Below are positions 1 to 12,100 of a stretch of DNA of 64,000 bases, in pieces. Position numbers and translations under genes: made by a program. Numbering within the stretch: the first letter of the stretch is position 1; every line of letters starts with the position of its first letter. Source of the DNA: Owenia fusiformis (taxonomy: Eukaryota; Annelida; Polychaeta; Sabellida; Oweniidae). The stretch lies in contig CAIIXF020000011.1 of the NCBI GenBank assembly GCA_903813345.2, positions 10,264,842 to 10,328,841 on the forward strand. The letters are read 5' to 3'. Below the pieces are notes generated by a model, which saw nothing but the letters and a program-made list of their open reading frames with translations, was not told the origin of the DNA and did not search any database.

Positions 1-154
1 TTTATCCTGCTTAAGATGGTCAATTAGTATGAAGTTCACTATTTATTAGACATTTTGCAAGATATTTGGAATTTATTTGTGATTTCAAGCCCCCTATTCA
101 ATGTTGTGTTTACCTATTAGCTTTTTTGAATCACATTGATACCAATGGAAAAAT

Positions 155-262
155 TCAACAACATTGCTCATGTATCATTCTATAGATCAAGAAAGTATGG
201 CAGTGATTTGTCTAATAATTGTGACGAAAAATAATCACAAGAACCTCACCACTTCTTCAACA
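155..262. repeat. Diverged direct duplicate of 1850-1952
   Basis: Both segments contain GGCAGTGATTTGTC/GACAGTGATGTGTC and end in CCACCACTTCTTCAACA/CTCACCACTTCTTCAACA in the same order. They flank a block of small inverted-repeat elements. Either an old local duplication or two copies of one repeat; nothing coding is visible in 1-380. Confidence 0.6.
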
Positions 263-379
263 CGGGTAGGGGGTGGTCATTTTGAAAAAGTATTTTTCAA
301 GTACATGATTTGTGCAAACTCCTTTTTATCATGCCTAAGATGGTAAATTGATTGAAAATTTTATATGCTCTATTAGTAC

Positions 380-709
380 AATAATGTCATTTCTAAGGGC
401 GATATAGTGAAATATTGGACCGAGGGCCGAAGGCCCAAGGTCCAATATTTCACTATATTGCTCGCAGAAATGACGTTATTAGTATTATTACCACCGTTAA
501 CGACCAGGACTGAAACAGCAAGAAAATCTTACGCATTGAACGATATCTATCTATCCCGGGGAAAATTGCCGGTCCAGAATATATTCTAGACCGGTCCATA
601 TGGACCACCACTATGACGTCACACATTTCTCAGGTCGATATAGTAAAATAAACGCCTTCTAAACTAGCACTAAAACCCCTAGAACTGGCCCGGCAAGGTG
701 GTAATAATA
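380..709. mobile_element. Palindrome-bearing MITE-like element
   Basis: Positions 380-480 form a long hairpin: AATAATGTCATTTCT at the left pairs with AGAAATGACGTTATT at the right. Inside it ATATAGTGAAATATTGGACC pairs with GGTCCAATATTTCACTATAT around the loop GAGGGCCGAAGGCCC. Next to it, TATTATTACCACC at 483 is inverted at 697-709. The part 483-709 may be a second small element. No coding capacity; the superfamily is unknown. Confidence 0.6.
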
Positions 710-872
710 GCATTTTACATGATATTTTGAATTAATTTGTGATTTTAAGACTTTTACTATCCCCCGATTCAATGTTCAGTATACCTAATTCTAATTCTAA
801 GTCTTTTCTCATTACTTTTTTTTGAGTGCATGGACGTTTATGAATAAAATCCACAAAATTATGGAATGTTTT

Positions 873-1835
873 CTGCTTCATTATTCGTATTTTACTATAC
901 GTATTCGTAAATTGAACTTCTGTACTTGTTAAATACACATTTATGTTCGTAACTTGAGTATTTTCATTCATTGTTTGCCTTTTCTGTTCGTTAATCTATT
1001 TTGTTTCGTTAAAACGTATATGTATGTGTTTTATACTGAAATACATTCAAAAGTCCTTAAATGTATTTGTTAGGGACACATTGTTTATCCGTATACAAAT
1101 AAAATGAGTTCATTTGTACCTTTATCATTGTTTCTGCAAATATATTAATTTGATATCTATGAACTGAATGTCGAATTTATCAATGAATAAGTACTAGCCT
1201 TGGCATTTTTATTTTTTAATTGTCGAATTTATTTTCGTAACAAGGTTATATGTTTTCGTAAAAATGCACATTTATTGTTCGTAAATATTGTCATTTGTAT
1301 TCGTAAATTGCTCTTTTATATTCGAATTTCATTGGTTTATTAAGATCACGTGATCATTCTGAACGAGATATAATCAACCCATGGTCAAAGTCATCACCCC
1401 CTCCCCCACACATGTCATGTCACGTGACCTTTGCCTCGAGACTTGCAGTTTATATTCGTTAATTCACATTTGTATTTGTAAACTCACATTTATATTCGTA
1501 AAGTTTCATTTTATCATTCGCTAATGTACAAATATTCCTTTGCTTTCTGCAAAAAGTCATGGGTAATATGCAAGATTATTATTGGTAAAAATACTTCTCT
1601 TCGATAAAATAACAGGCAATTTTGGGGAAATTTACGAATTGTAAGCTGTAGTTGGAGAAAAATAAATTGTTAGTTACAAATATTTCTAGTCCTTACAAAC
1701 ATAAAATGCACCCAAATTTAGTATCTGCTTGTTTATTTGATACTTAATATTTGTATTTGTAATTTGGGAATTTTATTTGTAAATGTTACATTATATTCGT
1801 ATAAGGGAATTTATTCCAAACGAATAATGAAGCAG
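873..1835. mobile_element. Inverted-repeat element filled with TTCGTAA motifs
   Basis: The 16-bp end CTGCTTCATTATTCGT at 873-888 is exactly inverted at 1820-1835. The interior is AT-rich and contains many copies of TTCGTAA or TTTGTAA followed by ATT, roughly every 20-60 bp in both halves. There is no ORF. It looks like a nonautonomous DNA element of unknown family; target-site duplication is not clear. Confidence 0.6.
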
Positions 1836-1951
1836 TTATGACGCTATACAAAATTGCTCAAAAATCATTGGATAAATCCAGGAAATATGACAGTGATGTG
1901 TCTAATCAATAAGAAGAAAAAATGATAACAACCCCACCACTTCTTCAACAG

Positions 1952-2348
1952 CACCTCGGAATAGCCTGACGACGGTAAAGTCAGATACCGTCGTCACAAA
2001 TGGCAGACCTTACCGTCGCTTCAATTAGATTTTCATGAATTGTACATGTATGTTTAATAGACCACCTAGACTGAATTCCTTTGGAACAACAATCAATCAA
2101 AGTGTCTTAATACTCATTGTACAGTTAATAATAATGTTCTACCATCGAAAAAGGTCTTTAATTTAACCGATCAAACTGAGATACGGGACAACAGACATTG
2201 TAATTACCATATGCCGTTGTCTTTGTAAATTATGTCAAATTCAGATTCCATTGTCAATGACGATATCGAAGACGCTATATCATAGCGATTAGCGACCCAA
2301 TTTGATCAAAATTGACTGACTTTACCGTTGTCAGGCTATTCCGGTGTG
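1952..2348. mobile_element. MITE with 33-bp terminal inverted repeats
   Basis: The left end (1952-1984) contains GGAATAGCCTGACGACGG and the right end (2316-2348) contains its complement CCGTTGTCAGGCTATTCC, with three or four mismatches over 33 bp. The interior has no ORF. The right end abuts the miniature LTR element at 2349. Confidence 0.75.
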
Positions 2349-2877
2349 CAAGGGCACCCCAGGGGAATGATTAACTAACGAGTATAGTGTTACAAGCCAG
2401 ATAAAGAAACTGAAAAAGTGTACTAAATTTAACGCCCTGAGTGGAAATCAAAGCTAGGACCCTTGGATCCAAAGACTCTAGGGACTGAGCTATGAAGGCT
2501 TAAGTAGCTACTTGCTATCTAGGGTTGTTACACTATCTCCCCCCACCTTTGAAAGGACCACACTTTCGTCGTCAGTTTTGATTTCCCTAGCAGTCACATA
2601 CAAAACACACAAGGGGGCAAAGGATACAAACAGTATTTTGAACCCACATCTGGCACCAATGTAATCACCCAAAGGCACCCCAGGGGAATGACTAACAACT
2701 AACGAGTATAGTGTAACAAGCCAGATAAAGAAATTGAAAGAAAGTGTACTAAATTCAATACCCTGTGTGGTAATTGAACCTAGTGGATCCAATAACTGAT
2801 GTTCTACCAACTGAGCTATAAAGGCTTAGTCACTACAGGTGGGTTGTAGTAGCAACTTACTTTCCAGGTTCGTTACA
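2349..2877 (-). mobile_element. TRIM-like miniature LTR retroelement with tRNA-like sequence in its LTRs
   Basis: This is a fossil, non-coding LTR element read on the minus strand. The first LTR is 2877-2660 and begins TGTAACGAACC and ends GATTACA. It is followed by a primer-binding-site-like TGGTGCCAGATGTGGG at 2658-2643. The internal part is only about 127 bp and ends in a purine tract (AAAGGTGGGGGGAGA) before the second LTR, 2532-2349, which begins TGTAACAACCC. The LTRs are roughly 80% alike by eye, so it is old. Its size of about 530 bp fits terminal-repeat retrotransposons in miniature. It would have depended on a partner element for all proteins. The second LTR abuts the MITE at 1952-2348. 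Confidence 0.72.
2769..2825 (-). other. tRNA-like Pol III promoter sequence inside the LTR
   Basis: On the minus strand the LTR contains GCCTTTATAGCTCAGTTGG, a good tRNA A-box, then GGTTCAATTACC, a B-box-like motif, about 40 nt downstream. The order and spacing match the 5' three quarters of a tRNA; no acceptor 3' strand follows, so it is not a working tRNA gene. The partner LTR has a more diverged version starting near 2500. It could be a captured tRNA-derived SINE head. Confidence 0.65.
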
Positions 2878-3046
2878 CTTTTATGAAAAAAATTTGAGTA
2901 AAAATTGGAATAATCACAAAAAATTCAGGATTTGTTCTGATTTAAATTGGGACTTGACAGGTGAGGTATTAATTATACAAATTTTGTGACAGTATACAAT
3001 ACTATCTTTAAGTTAGCTAGATAAAAAGATAAAAATAATTCCTTAC

Positions 3047-3187
3047 CTTTTAACACTTTTATCATTGGACATCGACTTTGACAGTTTTTGAGCATCAGTC
3101 TTTGCTTTCCTCAGGTGGGTCTGCTTGCTTTCAAATGTGGAGGACTTCATGTAAGAAACTATGCTCTGATACTGGGTATCTGAAAAT
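3047..3187 (-). CDS. ATM: ATM exon 14 of this window (FAT domain)
   Basis: The exon encodes FSDTQYQSIVSYMKSSTFES and KQTHLRKAKTDAQKLSKSMS, aligning with human [20 protein letters not shown] and KQALLKRAKEEVGLL. The acceptor is TTCTTTCAG|ATTTTC and the donor AAAAG|GTAAGG. The last two bases, AG, await the next exon, which lies left of the window. Confidence 0.96.
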
Positions 3188-6100
3188 CTGAAAGAATGCA
3201 TAGAAGTCATTTTGCAAACAATAATACATGTAAATATATCAGAAGGTTCTACATTTACTGGCAGTGTTTATCATGCAGTGTAGCATAGTATATTACAAAA
3301 AAACGCAACCCAAATGTAAATGGGCGATGGAAGGCCGTGGGTGGCGAATAAAATACAACAGAAACTATGATTTAAAATGTCTAAAAAAGTCTATTTCAAA
3401 ATCTGATACATGTATCTCTGCAACAATTGACTAACTAACTGAATTATCTGGGCAACACCCAAACTCAACTGAGGGAGTGAATGTGATCTATATATACGAT
3501 ATATATACAGGGTGTCCCGAAAGTATTGGGCCCCCCCTAGGCAGAGATGTACCAGTGTCGTCATAGTATGTGTCATATATCATTTTAAAGCTTATGCAAA
3601 GTTACATTGATTCACCAAGTATCATGGTTCAACTCTCAAATGTGAAAAAATTACAGGCATTTCAAAATTTAGTGTTTGGTCAAAATTAAGTTCAATTTTA
3701 CACCAAATCACGAGTCAATGTGTCCTCCCGGGCCATGTTAACAGCAGCAATTCTTTTCGGGTCGGATGGATATTGAGTTGGAAAAAGAGAATGGTGAGGG
3801 TAGAAACTCTAAGGAAACACTTCTAAAGTCCCTTAACAGGTTTTAAGAGGGTTATAAAGTTCCACACTCCTATTTGAAGGACTTTTAAGGTCATATCTGA
3901 AAATAATTGCCGCTGTTAACATGGCCAAGGGGGGACACATTGACTAGTAATGTGGTGTAAAATTGAACTTAATTTTGACAAAACACTAACTTTTAAAATG
4001 ACTGTAACTTTTTCCCATTTGGGAGTTAAACCACGATACTTGGCAAATCAATGTAACTTTGGACAAGCTTTAAAATGATATATGACACATACTATGAGGA
4101 CACTGGAATATGTCTGCCTAGGGGGGGCCCCATACTTTCGGGACACTCTGTATATATATATCGTATAACATGAAGACATGAATGAAAAGTAAAAACAAAC
4201 ACAGCATGAAACAACATACAAAACTGGTTTAAACAATAGAGCATATATACAAAAGTGACTTGCAAACAACATGGTTATAAATATCTGAAATACTGGATGT
4301 AAAAGTCACTGGCATGTAGCGGCCCTGATATCGATAAATTCTACACGCAGTATAACCCGATTCTACATGCTTGGTTAAAACTTTACACGAAAAAGCTTCG
4401 ATATCCGGGCATTTACTCTTACACTGAACTGAAAATAGCATCGTCTAAACGTGTATGTGTTGGCTTCCGGGTAAGTTTATCAACATTTATACTCAATTGA
4501 AAGAGCAGTCGTGCTCATATCGTGTACCAGTTTGATTTATTTATATGTGCGTGTATTTATAACATGATAGCCTAGTAAAACCGTGTCGTTAGAACAACTG
4601 CTAGATATCGAACTGATGACCTGAAATTACATTATTGGACTGATCGCGCATCTGATATTAAATGATTAATTTGCATTGAATCTGATATTAACTTGCAACC
4701 AAATACCATGACTTTACATTTGAATGATAACACGGGCGCCTCATATTCTAATCCATTATACGTCCATTGCAGGCCAAAAATGTTTCAATGTGGATATTGT
4801 AATGCACACAAGAATACATTCGATTCGTATATTGATCATACATCAATTGAACGTGGAGATTTTCCTGTACACTTTTCCCAAACCTGTGGAATAGACAAGA
4901 TGCGAGTAGAAATTATCTTGATTTACGTCATCAAATATTCAATATTCATTTTTTGAAAAAATTCGAAACCATCGAATATCACTTTTCAAACCATAGAATA
5001 TCACTTTTTAAGACGTGATATTCGATAGTTTAAAAGTGATATTCGATGGTTTGTAAATTGTTTGCTAAAATATGATATCTTGGTCCACATATCAAATATA
5101 TTATCATGTGATATTCGATCTATATCATTGCAACCATGGGATATAGAGGATATCCTATGATTTATGAGAGATATGATTTTTATCCACGAATGCATATGAT
5201 ATCTGCACGAGCGAGCGTAGGATGTTCTTTTTATTCCATAGTAAAAGTCATCATCAGAATCGTTGGAAATTAAGTGATTTAAATCGAATTTTCCTATCCG
5301 GCGATGTTGACACTTAGCCTCATTTTGAGTCTGAAGTAGCAAAAATCCATAAACCATCGCATACGACGCCGTATGTCATGACTAAAAAACCATATGCTAT
5401 GGTTAAGTGAAAATTTGCCAAAAATATCATATTTTACCACTGATTACAAAAATACCGTTTTTATTTTCACATGTTATCCTATGAATATTATGCTGACTAT
5501 GGAATAAATAAGGGTTATGTACTGGGAGGTTTTGGATACAGGGTTTATCCAAAGGGAAATATGTGTATCTCACGAGGGACCGAGGGAGATACACATATTT
5601 CCCACGGGATAAACCCAGTATCCAAAACCGACCGTACATAACTGGTGTATCTCATACTTGAGTGGGTTTGGGGTAGATATAACCTTTACCACCTTTTTCA
5701 AATGACAAGATAGGCCTATACTGTAAAAGCACAATTTATATTTAACATTTTTATAATATTCCTTCAGTTCAATACAATAGAATTGTAACATTTAAACTTT
5801 TTCAAAAATTTTAGACATTTTAAACCTTTGAAAAAATTCCCGGGAGCGGGATGGATATATTATATCTGCCCGCATTTGGCCTAGAGCGGGACATACAATA
5901 TATCCTGCCCGCTCCTCAGATATGATATATATTCCCGGTGATATCTACCCCAAACCCACTCAAGTATGAAATACATAAGGGTTATGCACTGGGATGTTTT
6001 GAATACAGGGAATATCCGAGGGATATACAATATATCATCCCAAGGGACCGAAGGGACCAAGGGAAGATGTATTGTATATCCAAAAAAAATTCCAACATTT

Positions 6101-9100
6101 TTTTTCATATTTTTTTTCCCAAATTTTTTTCCCACATTTAAAAAAAATATATTTTCAAAACTTTTTTTTCAAATTTTTTTCCCGAATTTATTTTTAACAT
6201 TTTTTTGAGCGGGACATACGATTTATATGTCCCGGAGCTCCGTCGGAGCGGGACATATGAAAAATATTTGCCGGATATGGAATATATTCCCGGTATATAC
6301 ATAACTGCTTTATCCTATACCAAGTAGAGTTTTCAGGGGCATATGGCCATTTCAATAGTACAAGGTGTAAAAATAAACAAATCGTTCATATGCAAAGTCA
6401 TTTTATTGCATTTCCACTTTTATTGGGAAGATGGAAGATATGCACCGAAGCGGGAAGATATGCACCGAAGCGGGAGATATGGAGGTTCTGGATATGGAAA
6501 CCTCAAAATCCGGATACGGGATATATCTTACCAACTTATCTCCCTAAAACTCTACTTGGCATAGGATAAATAAGGGTTATGTACAGGGAGGTTTTGGATA
6601 TGGGGTTTATCCAGAGGGAGATATGCATATTTACATGAGGAACCGTAGGGACCGAAGGTAGATGTGCATATCTCACGAGGGATGAACCCCATATCTAAAC
6701 CGACCGTACATAACTGCTTTATCGTATACCAAGTAGAGTTTTCAAGGGCATATAGCCATTTCAATAGTACAAGGTGTAAAAATAAACAAATCATTCATAT
6801 GCAAAGTCATTTTATTGCATAACCGGAAGCGGGAAGATATGCACCGGAAGTGGGAAGATATGCACCGAAGCGGGAGATATGGCGAGAGATATGGAGGTTC
6901 TGGATATTGAAACCTCAAAATCAGGATACGGGATATATCTTACCAACTTATCTCCCTAAAACTCTACTTGGCATATGATAAATATAGGTTATTTACTGGG
7001 AGGGATTGAATATGGGTTTTATTCCGAGGAACAATATGATATTGACTGAAGGGTAATGTAATATTGACCGAGAGCGCAGCGACCGAGTGTCAATATCATA
7101 TTGCCCAAGGTCAATATCATATTTTCCGAGGAATAAAACCCATATTCAATCCTGACCAGAAATAACCTATTTATTCCATAATACATCCCTCTAGAATGTT
7201 ACATTTGGATAATGCAAACGTTATATTAATTGTTTGAAAAATGAAATAAATAAATAAAATAACCGGGAAACTAAAAAATAGGTCAATACGCTCCAATACG
7301 ATTTTTCCACGGGGACAATACGATTTTTTCATGTAATACGCTCCAATACGATTTTTTCCCAGGGACAATACGATTTTTTCATGTAATACGCTCCAATACG
7401 ATTTTTTCCCGGGGACAATACGATTTTTTCATGTAATACGCTCCAATACGATTTTCTCCCGGGGACAATACGATTTTTTCATGTAATACGATTCAATACG
7501 ATTTTAATTCCTTCATATTTCCCTGGGAAAACAGTAGTATTATGGAATAAAATATATTTTCCCTCGGGACCTGCGGCCCTCGGACAGATATATTATATTT
7601 GCCTCGGGGTAATCCCAATATCCTGAACCTCATATAGGATAATATCTATATCTACCTGATGGACCATAGGGACCGAAGGTAGACGTGCATATCTCACGAG
7701 GGATAAACTCCATATCCAAACCGACCGCACATATCTGCTTTATCATATACCAAGTAGTTTTCTAAAAAATTAATCTTATATAATGGACGATAAATATATA
7801 TATTTATCCCATACTTGGACGTGTTACGGGTACATAAAGCCGGTTTGTAAAAACTTATATTTTCATCAGCGGGCAAATATAGCTTTACGTCCCGCTCCGA
7901 GCGGGCAGATATAGTATATCTGCCCGCTACGTCATAATCGCTGTTCCCGTATTGGTTCTTTTTTGTAACGTTCGCATACTGTGAACGACAATGGAGAAAA
8001 ATGCAGACAATCGCGATCTGTTTGATGCTTTAAAGAAGGGAAGGAGCAGTATGCCCCGTTAATAATCAAAGAATACAAAACTGGACATGAATATTTTAAA
8101 ATGATTCCATGGTTGGTTGCAAAGCTTTGGCCAATTGAACAATGTGATTGGTATTGGATAAACAGATCATCCTATAGTCGGTTCAGGATATTGGAATTAT
8201 CCCTTGGCCAATATAATATATCTACCCTCGGGACCTACGGCCCTCGGGCAGATATATATAGGATAATCTCTATATAGTTTAGCATGATATGTACTTCTTT
8301 CTGTAACTTGAATACGATTCTAATATACAAGCAACACATACGTATTCCCGGGAACCATAAATCTTTTGTGTAGGGTGTGGACATTTTTCTTTTCATTTCT
8401 CTAAAATCAGATTATTTTCATGAAACCCATACAAAGTTGGGCCTAAGCCTCTATTTTCGTATTCTGCATGTTAAGATATTTATAATGTAAAACCTAAGAG
8501 ATAAATTCAATGTCTTCAGTTGAGAATAAGTATAAGGTAAATGTGTGAATTCTGCTTGTTGTTGCACTATTTTTATAATAAACAAGGTTCGATACGCAAC
8601 ACTGAATAGACTGCAGTCATAGCTTAGTTGTAAAGAAAACAAAAGAAGTTGGGACGTGGTCATGCTTGATTATGTTTCTTTTATATATCACCGTTTGCAT
8701 TCGTTGAAATCGGCCTGCATTGATTTCAAGAGGTGGTCGGTGTACAAGGTCATATGTTTGAGTTATTGGTTTAATGATAAATGTGACCCTTGAATGCGTT
8801 ATGCTTTATGTATGCGTGAAAGAAATACTCCAATGGCCTAATCTCAATTTGTCTACAAACAATATAACATTGAAATGATGGTCATCTGCATATTAACTTC
8901 CGCACCACAAGTCTAACTTCGACACAATTCAGTAAAGTATCCAGTATCGCTATAATCGCTACATGCCAGTGAAAAGTAGTTGATGCAAGAGGATTATAAA
9001 AGGACCTGTTAAAATGAACAAGGAAACAAATGGGGATTGATCAATATGAAATAATATGATTCAAATGACCATGTTACACAAAGAAATTGCTATATCTTGA

Positions 9101-12100
9101 AAAATACTGGTTCAATTATGTTCATATTTTCAGGAAATAAAGAAGAGACTGTGTATGTATAGCTCCTGTAAATGATTAATTGTAAAACATGATGCCTTGG
9201 ACACCTGCTCAAAAGACAGTTGTACTAGGAAAATACGAAAAACGCAGTCAGAAGTGACTACAACCGCAAAAAAATTAAATCACTTCCTAATCATAGTGTT
9301 TTGGCTCTTCAAATTTGGCACAAATCATCTTCATTCTTTGTATGGTAAATCTGTAGAGTGAAATCAAAATCACTCTATCAGGGACTTTACAGTTATGGTT
9401 GAAATGCTTTCAAATCACAGTCAAACGCCCTGGTTCAGGGAGACTTGAAAGGAATTTTGACCATGACTGTAAAGCCCCTGGAGTGATTTTGATGAAACTC
9501 CACAAATTCACCACACATTGAATGAGGATAATTTGTGCCAAATTTGAAGTGCCAAAACACTATGGTTAGAAAGTTATTTGGTTTTATTGCTGTGGCAGTC
9601 ACCTCTGACTGCGTCTTCATATTTTCCTAGTACAACTGTCATTTGAGCAGGTGTCCAAGGCATCATGTTTTACAACTTACTGACAACAGGAGCTATACAT
9701 ACACAGTCTCTTCTTTCTTTTCCTGAAAAAATGAACATAATTGGATTAGTATTTTCCAAGATAAAGTGATTTTCCATGCGCGTTTTTCGTATTTTGCTAG
9801 TACAACTGTCTTTTCAGCAAGTGTCCAGGACATCATGTTTTACAACTAACTAACAACAGGGGCTATACATACACAGTCTCTTCTTTCTTTCCTGAAAATA
9901 TGAACATAATTGGATTAGTATTTTCCAAGCGATTTCTTTGGGTTGCGTTTTTTTTAACACCCTGTATATCCTGGAACGTGCCTCGTTCGCAATTTCATTT
10001 ATTTGGCATTCAGCTTTTTATCATATACAGTTTTGTACACCCCATACACAGCCAATCTCCAATGGTACCGTACGGTACCGTTTTGGCTATGTACCGTGAA
10101 ATATGGTACCATACGGTACCATAAGCTCAAACACGGTGCCGTATGGTACCGTGTAGATGGTACTGTATGGTACCGTGAGAATACGGTACCGTATTGCTCA
10201 GACGGTACCGTATGGTACCATTTTTTAATATGGTACCGTACGGTGCCGTTCTAGTCTTATAATTTCATGATTAAAATTTTGTATGAACTTTTCGGGGATC
10301 TATTATTTCAAATTTGGGATAATGATCAGTCAGTCCTACTTTTTTTGAAGGTTATTAAGATTATATATATCAGGTTAATTATGAATAGATATCTGTTTTT
10401 GCTCTCCAATGTCATTATAATGACATATTATAGTCCATTAAGCAGTAACATATGTTTACATTTTTAACATTTATTTTATACAGTGTAGTGTTGACAATGT
10501 ATTGAACATAACAGACAAAGTAATTTTAATAATTCCTCTGTATTTTATTATATAAAATGTACTCCTCGTTTCTTAGTAAAAGATATGAAATAGGTAAAAA
10601 CTGTTTTACCTCCACATGTCAATGCCAAATATTGGGCCTTTGTTTTACCAATACTTATTTTTTTATCTCTTTCAATTGATACTGAAAATCCCTTTTTTAT
10701 AAATTGAGTAATTTCATTACAGATCCTCAGTTTTTTTGCAAATGGTTCTGTACCTGGGTGCACTGCATTACTATGGATTACGTAACATAACCGTTGATTT
10801 TAGGTTTAATAAACCACAGTGTCAATGTACACTGCCAAAATAACTCCATGCTAAATCAGCGCTAATCTTTTTTCGCGCTGATTTAGCACTGATTTGGTAC
10901 GGAATTGGTACAAATAATGTTTGTGTGGAATTAGCGCTAATAAATCAGTACCAAATCAGTACAAACCTCAGTTAGTGCGAAATCAGCACTAACTTAGCAA
11001 TGCTTCTTTAAAAATATATTTTAACAAATCCTTATTTACATATCATACATTTAAGTTCATCAACTATGGAGCTCATGATGTGAACAAATTGCTGAAAAAG
11101 GTGTCTGGGTCTGAGAAAGTTTACTCCCTTTACAGAATATGAAATGAGGACCATGCAAAGCCCCTGATGTCATTTTGTTTGTAGCATTCTGATTAGACAG
11201 ATTTTAGTGAATTATAATGAACAGCATACTACACTAAGCTCTCATATGATATAGCTACATGTACATTATGAAAGTAATTTTCACCTTGCTAGTGAGAGAT
11301 ATGCATCTAGAGCTGATGATCTGCTTTCCTTGATGTCTGGGTTCTCCCAAAGCTTCACCGCCCTCTCCAGGTACTGGTCCATTATAACAGTAGGGTTCTC
11401 AGACCTTGTTTCTGCAAGCCAGTTACCATAGATACCCAGGGCCAAAGGGTATAACAAAGCCGCAGATTTATCAACATCTTTAGCCTAAAAATACACCTAC
11501 ATTTGGAAATATCAGTAAACAAGAAAACAGCCACTCTGCAAGTCCAACAGAATAAAACATATACAGGGTGGTCAAAAAAAATGGAAACCCTATTACCATT
11601 TCCCTCATATCTTTGTTATTTTAAATAAAAATTAGTACCGTGGGTACTGGGCTCACATGGTGTTGCTCAAAAGTGAAAATAAAAAAGACGGGTATAATTT
11701 TTTGCAGATTTTTTGTGACAAAATTATTTCATACAACTACTCTTTACAAAGACATGGCTTTTTACAATGCAGGACACCTGAACTTATTTGTAAAGCTAGG
11801 AAATGGGCCAAAAGTGAATTTCCTGAGACAAAAATGGTGGCCTTTTGAAATTAGGCGAGATTTTGAAGCAGGAGTCACAGGTTTTTTTTCTTTATTGATG
11901 TTGAACAAAATTATTTTAAATCGGGAATCCTATCTACAGAGGATTTAAAGTGTTGACAGAGGTTTAAAACTTGCCACTTTTTTGGACTGACTGAGAGACA
12001 GATGGACGAATCAATGTTAACTAAAATGGCTGAAAAAAAAAAAACTGATATAATATTTTGCCGATTTTTTGTAACAAAATTATTTCATACAACTACTCTT

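Noticed and set aside
2769-2825. Functional tRNA gene
   Set aside because: A and B boxes are present but the acceptor stem is not closed, and the copy is embedded in an LTR-like repeat.
4693-4956. 87-codon plus-strand ORF with two CxxC-like pairs (CGYCNAH)
   Set aside because: A single CxxC with no proper zinc-finger spacing; likely chance in intron sequence.
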